A stretch of 64,000 nucleotides of DNA from Saturnia japonica (Eukaryota > Arthropoda > Insecta > Lepidoptera > Saturniidae): NCBI GenBank assembly GCA_033032175.1, contig CM065304.1:4774001-4838000 (forward strand). The letters are read 5' to 3'. The notes under the pieces were generated by a model, which searched no databases, was not told where the DNA came from, and worked only from the letters and a program-made list of their open reading frames with translations. A program made the position numbers and the translations under genes. Positions within the stretch are counted from its first letter, which is position 1; each line of letters opens with the position of its first letter. Positions 63,886-64,000 of this stretch are shown here, one piece after another.

Positions 63886-64000
63886 CCGTTTCAGAGATTA
63901 GCAGGAATAGAAAGAAAGACAAAAAAAACAAGGTTTTTCGTTATAAGTATATACTTTCACATACATTTATTAAAAGCAGTTATTTCGACATAACAAATAG
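63886..64000 (+). mobile_element. Fold-back element arm, truncated by the window end
   Basis: GTCCAACCGTTTCAGAGATT, GTATATACTTTCACATACAT and GTTATTTCGACATAACAAA match the left arm of the elements at 3585 and 24815. It continues out of the window. Confidence 0.6.

Noticed and set aside
1..64000. CRISPR array, bacterial operon or integron
   Set aside because: The direct repeats at 1-3040 and 50986-51500 lack unique spacers and cas genes. Splice sites and animal genes show eukaryotic DNA.

Overview
The window looks like repeat-dense lepidopteran (moth or butterfly) DNA. The clues are Metulj-type SINE tails, several lepidopteran LINE, Helitron and hAT families, AT-rich introns, and animal genes (laminin, an SLC35C2-like transporter) split by GT/AG introns. 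There are two 100-N assembly gaps (6573-6672 and 29723-29822). Little of the sequence is host coding sequence; most is transposable elements, often inserted into one another.

Layout. 1-3040 is a complex satellite with a ~144-bp monomer and a ~1.43-kb higher-order unit. It abuts a Copia protease scrap (3050-3220). 3385-5275 holds two plus-strand exon remnants of a laminin-type EGF domain, separated by an intron carrying a fold-back element and SINE pieces. 7050-16957 holds eight minus-strand exon remnants of a laminin alpha subunit gene. Most of their splice junctions remain usable and in phase, but the exons carry many frameshifts, so I call it a pseudogene. 17.7-29 kb is a patchwork: Merlin and Jockey-like fragments, a Helitron with its own recognisable promoter and 5' intron, a mariner tail, and a fold-back element with a large inverted repeat. 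30.1-32.2 kb is a TIR element split by a LINE.

32734-36697 is the most complete and least familiar unit. It is a 3964-bp DNA transposon with ~340-bp terminal inverted repeats, a 9-bp target duplication and a four-exon transposase of a family I cannot assign. It is followed by a nearly full-length hAT element with a TTF zinc finger (38369-41640), a hAT-Ac element (41706-44683) carrying a nested Tigger and a triplicated 206-bp coding segment, a CR1-like LINE tail, a MITE with CATCGATG arrays and a Tc1/mariner-like element. At 52.3-55.7 kb another hAT reading frame is split by a second unusual DNA transposon (52838-55519) with a 4-bp target duplication.

Host genes that look alive: a 265-codon intronless reading frame of unknown function (46200-46997, minus), and the first coding exon of an SLC35C2-like nucleotide-sugar transporter (56213-56401, plus). 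The transporter's first intron runs to the window end and contains a Copia LTR retrotransposon in antisense (56674-61602, TSD TCTAC). Both host frames are intact while laminin and transposon frames are broken. This suggests real decay in the laminin exons, although single-base breaks in A or C runs could still be sequencing error.
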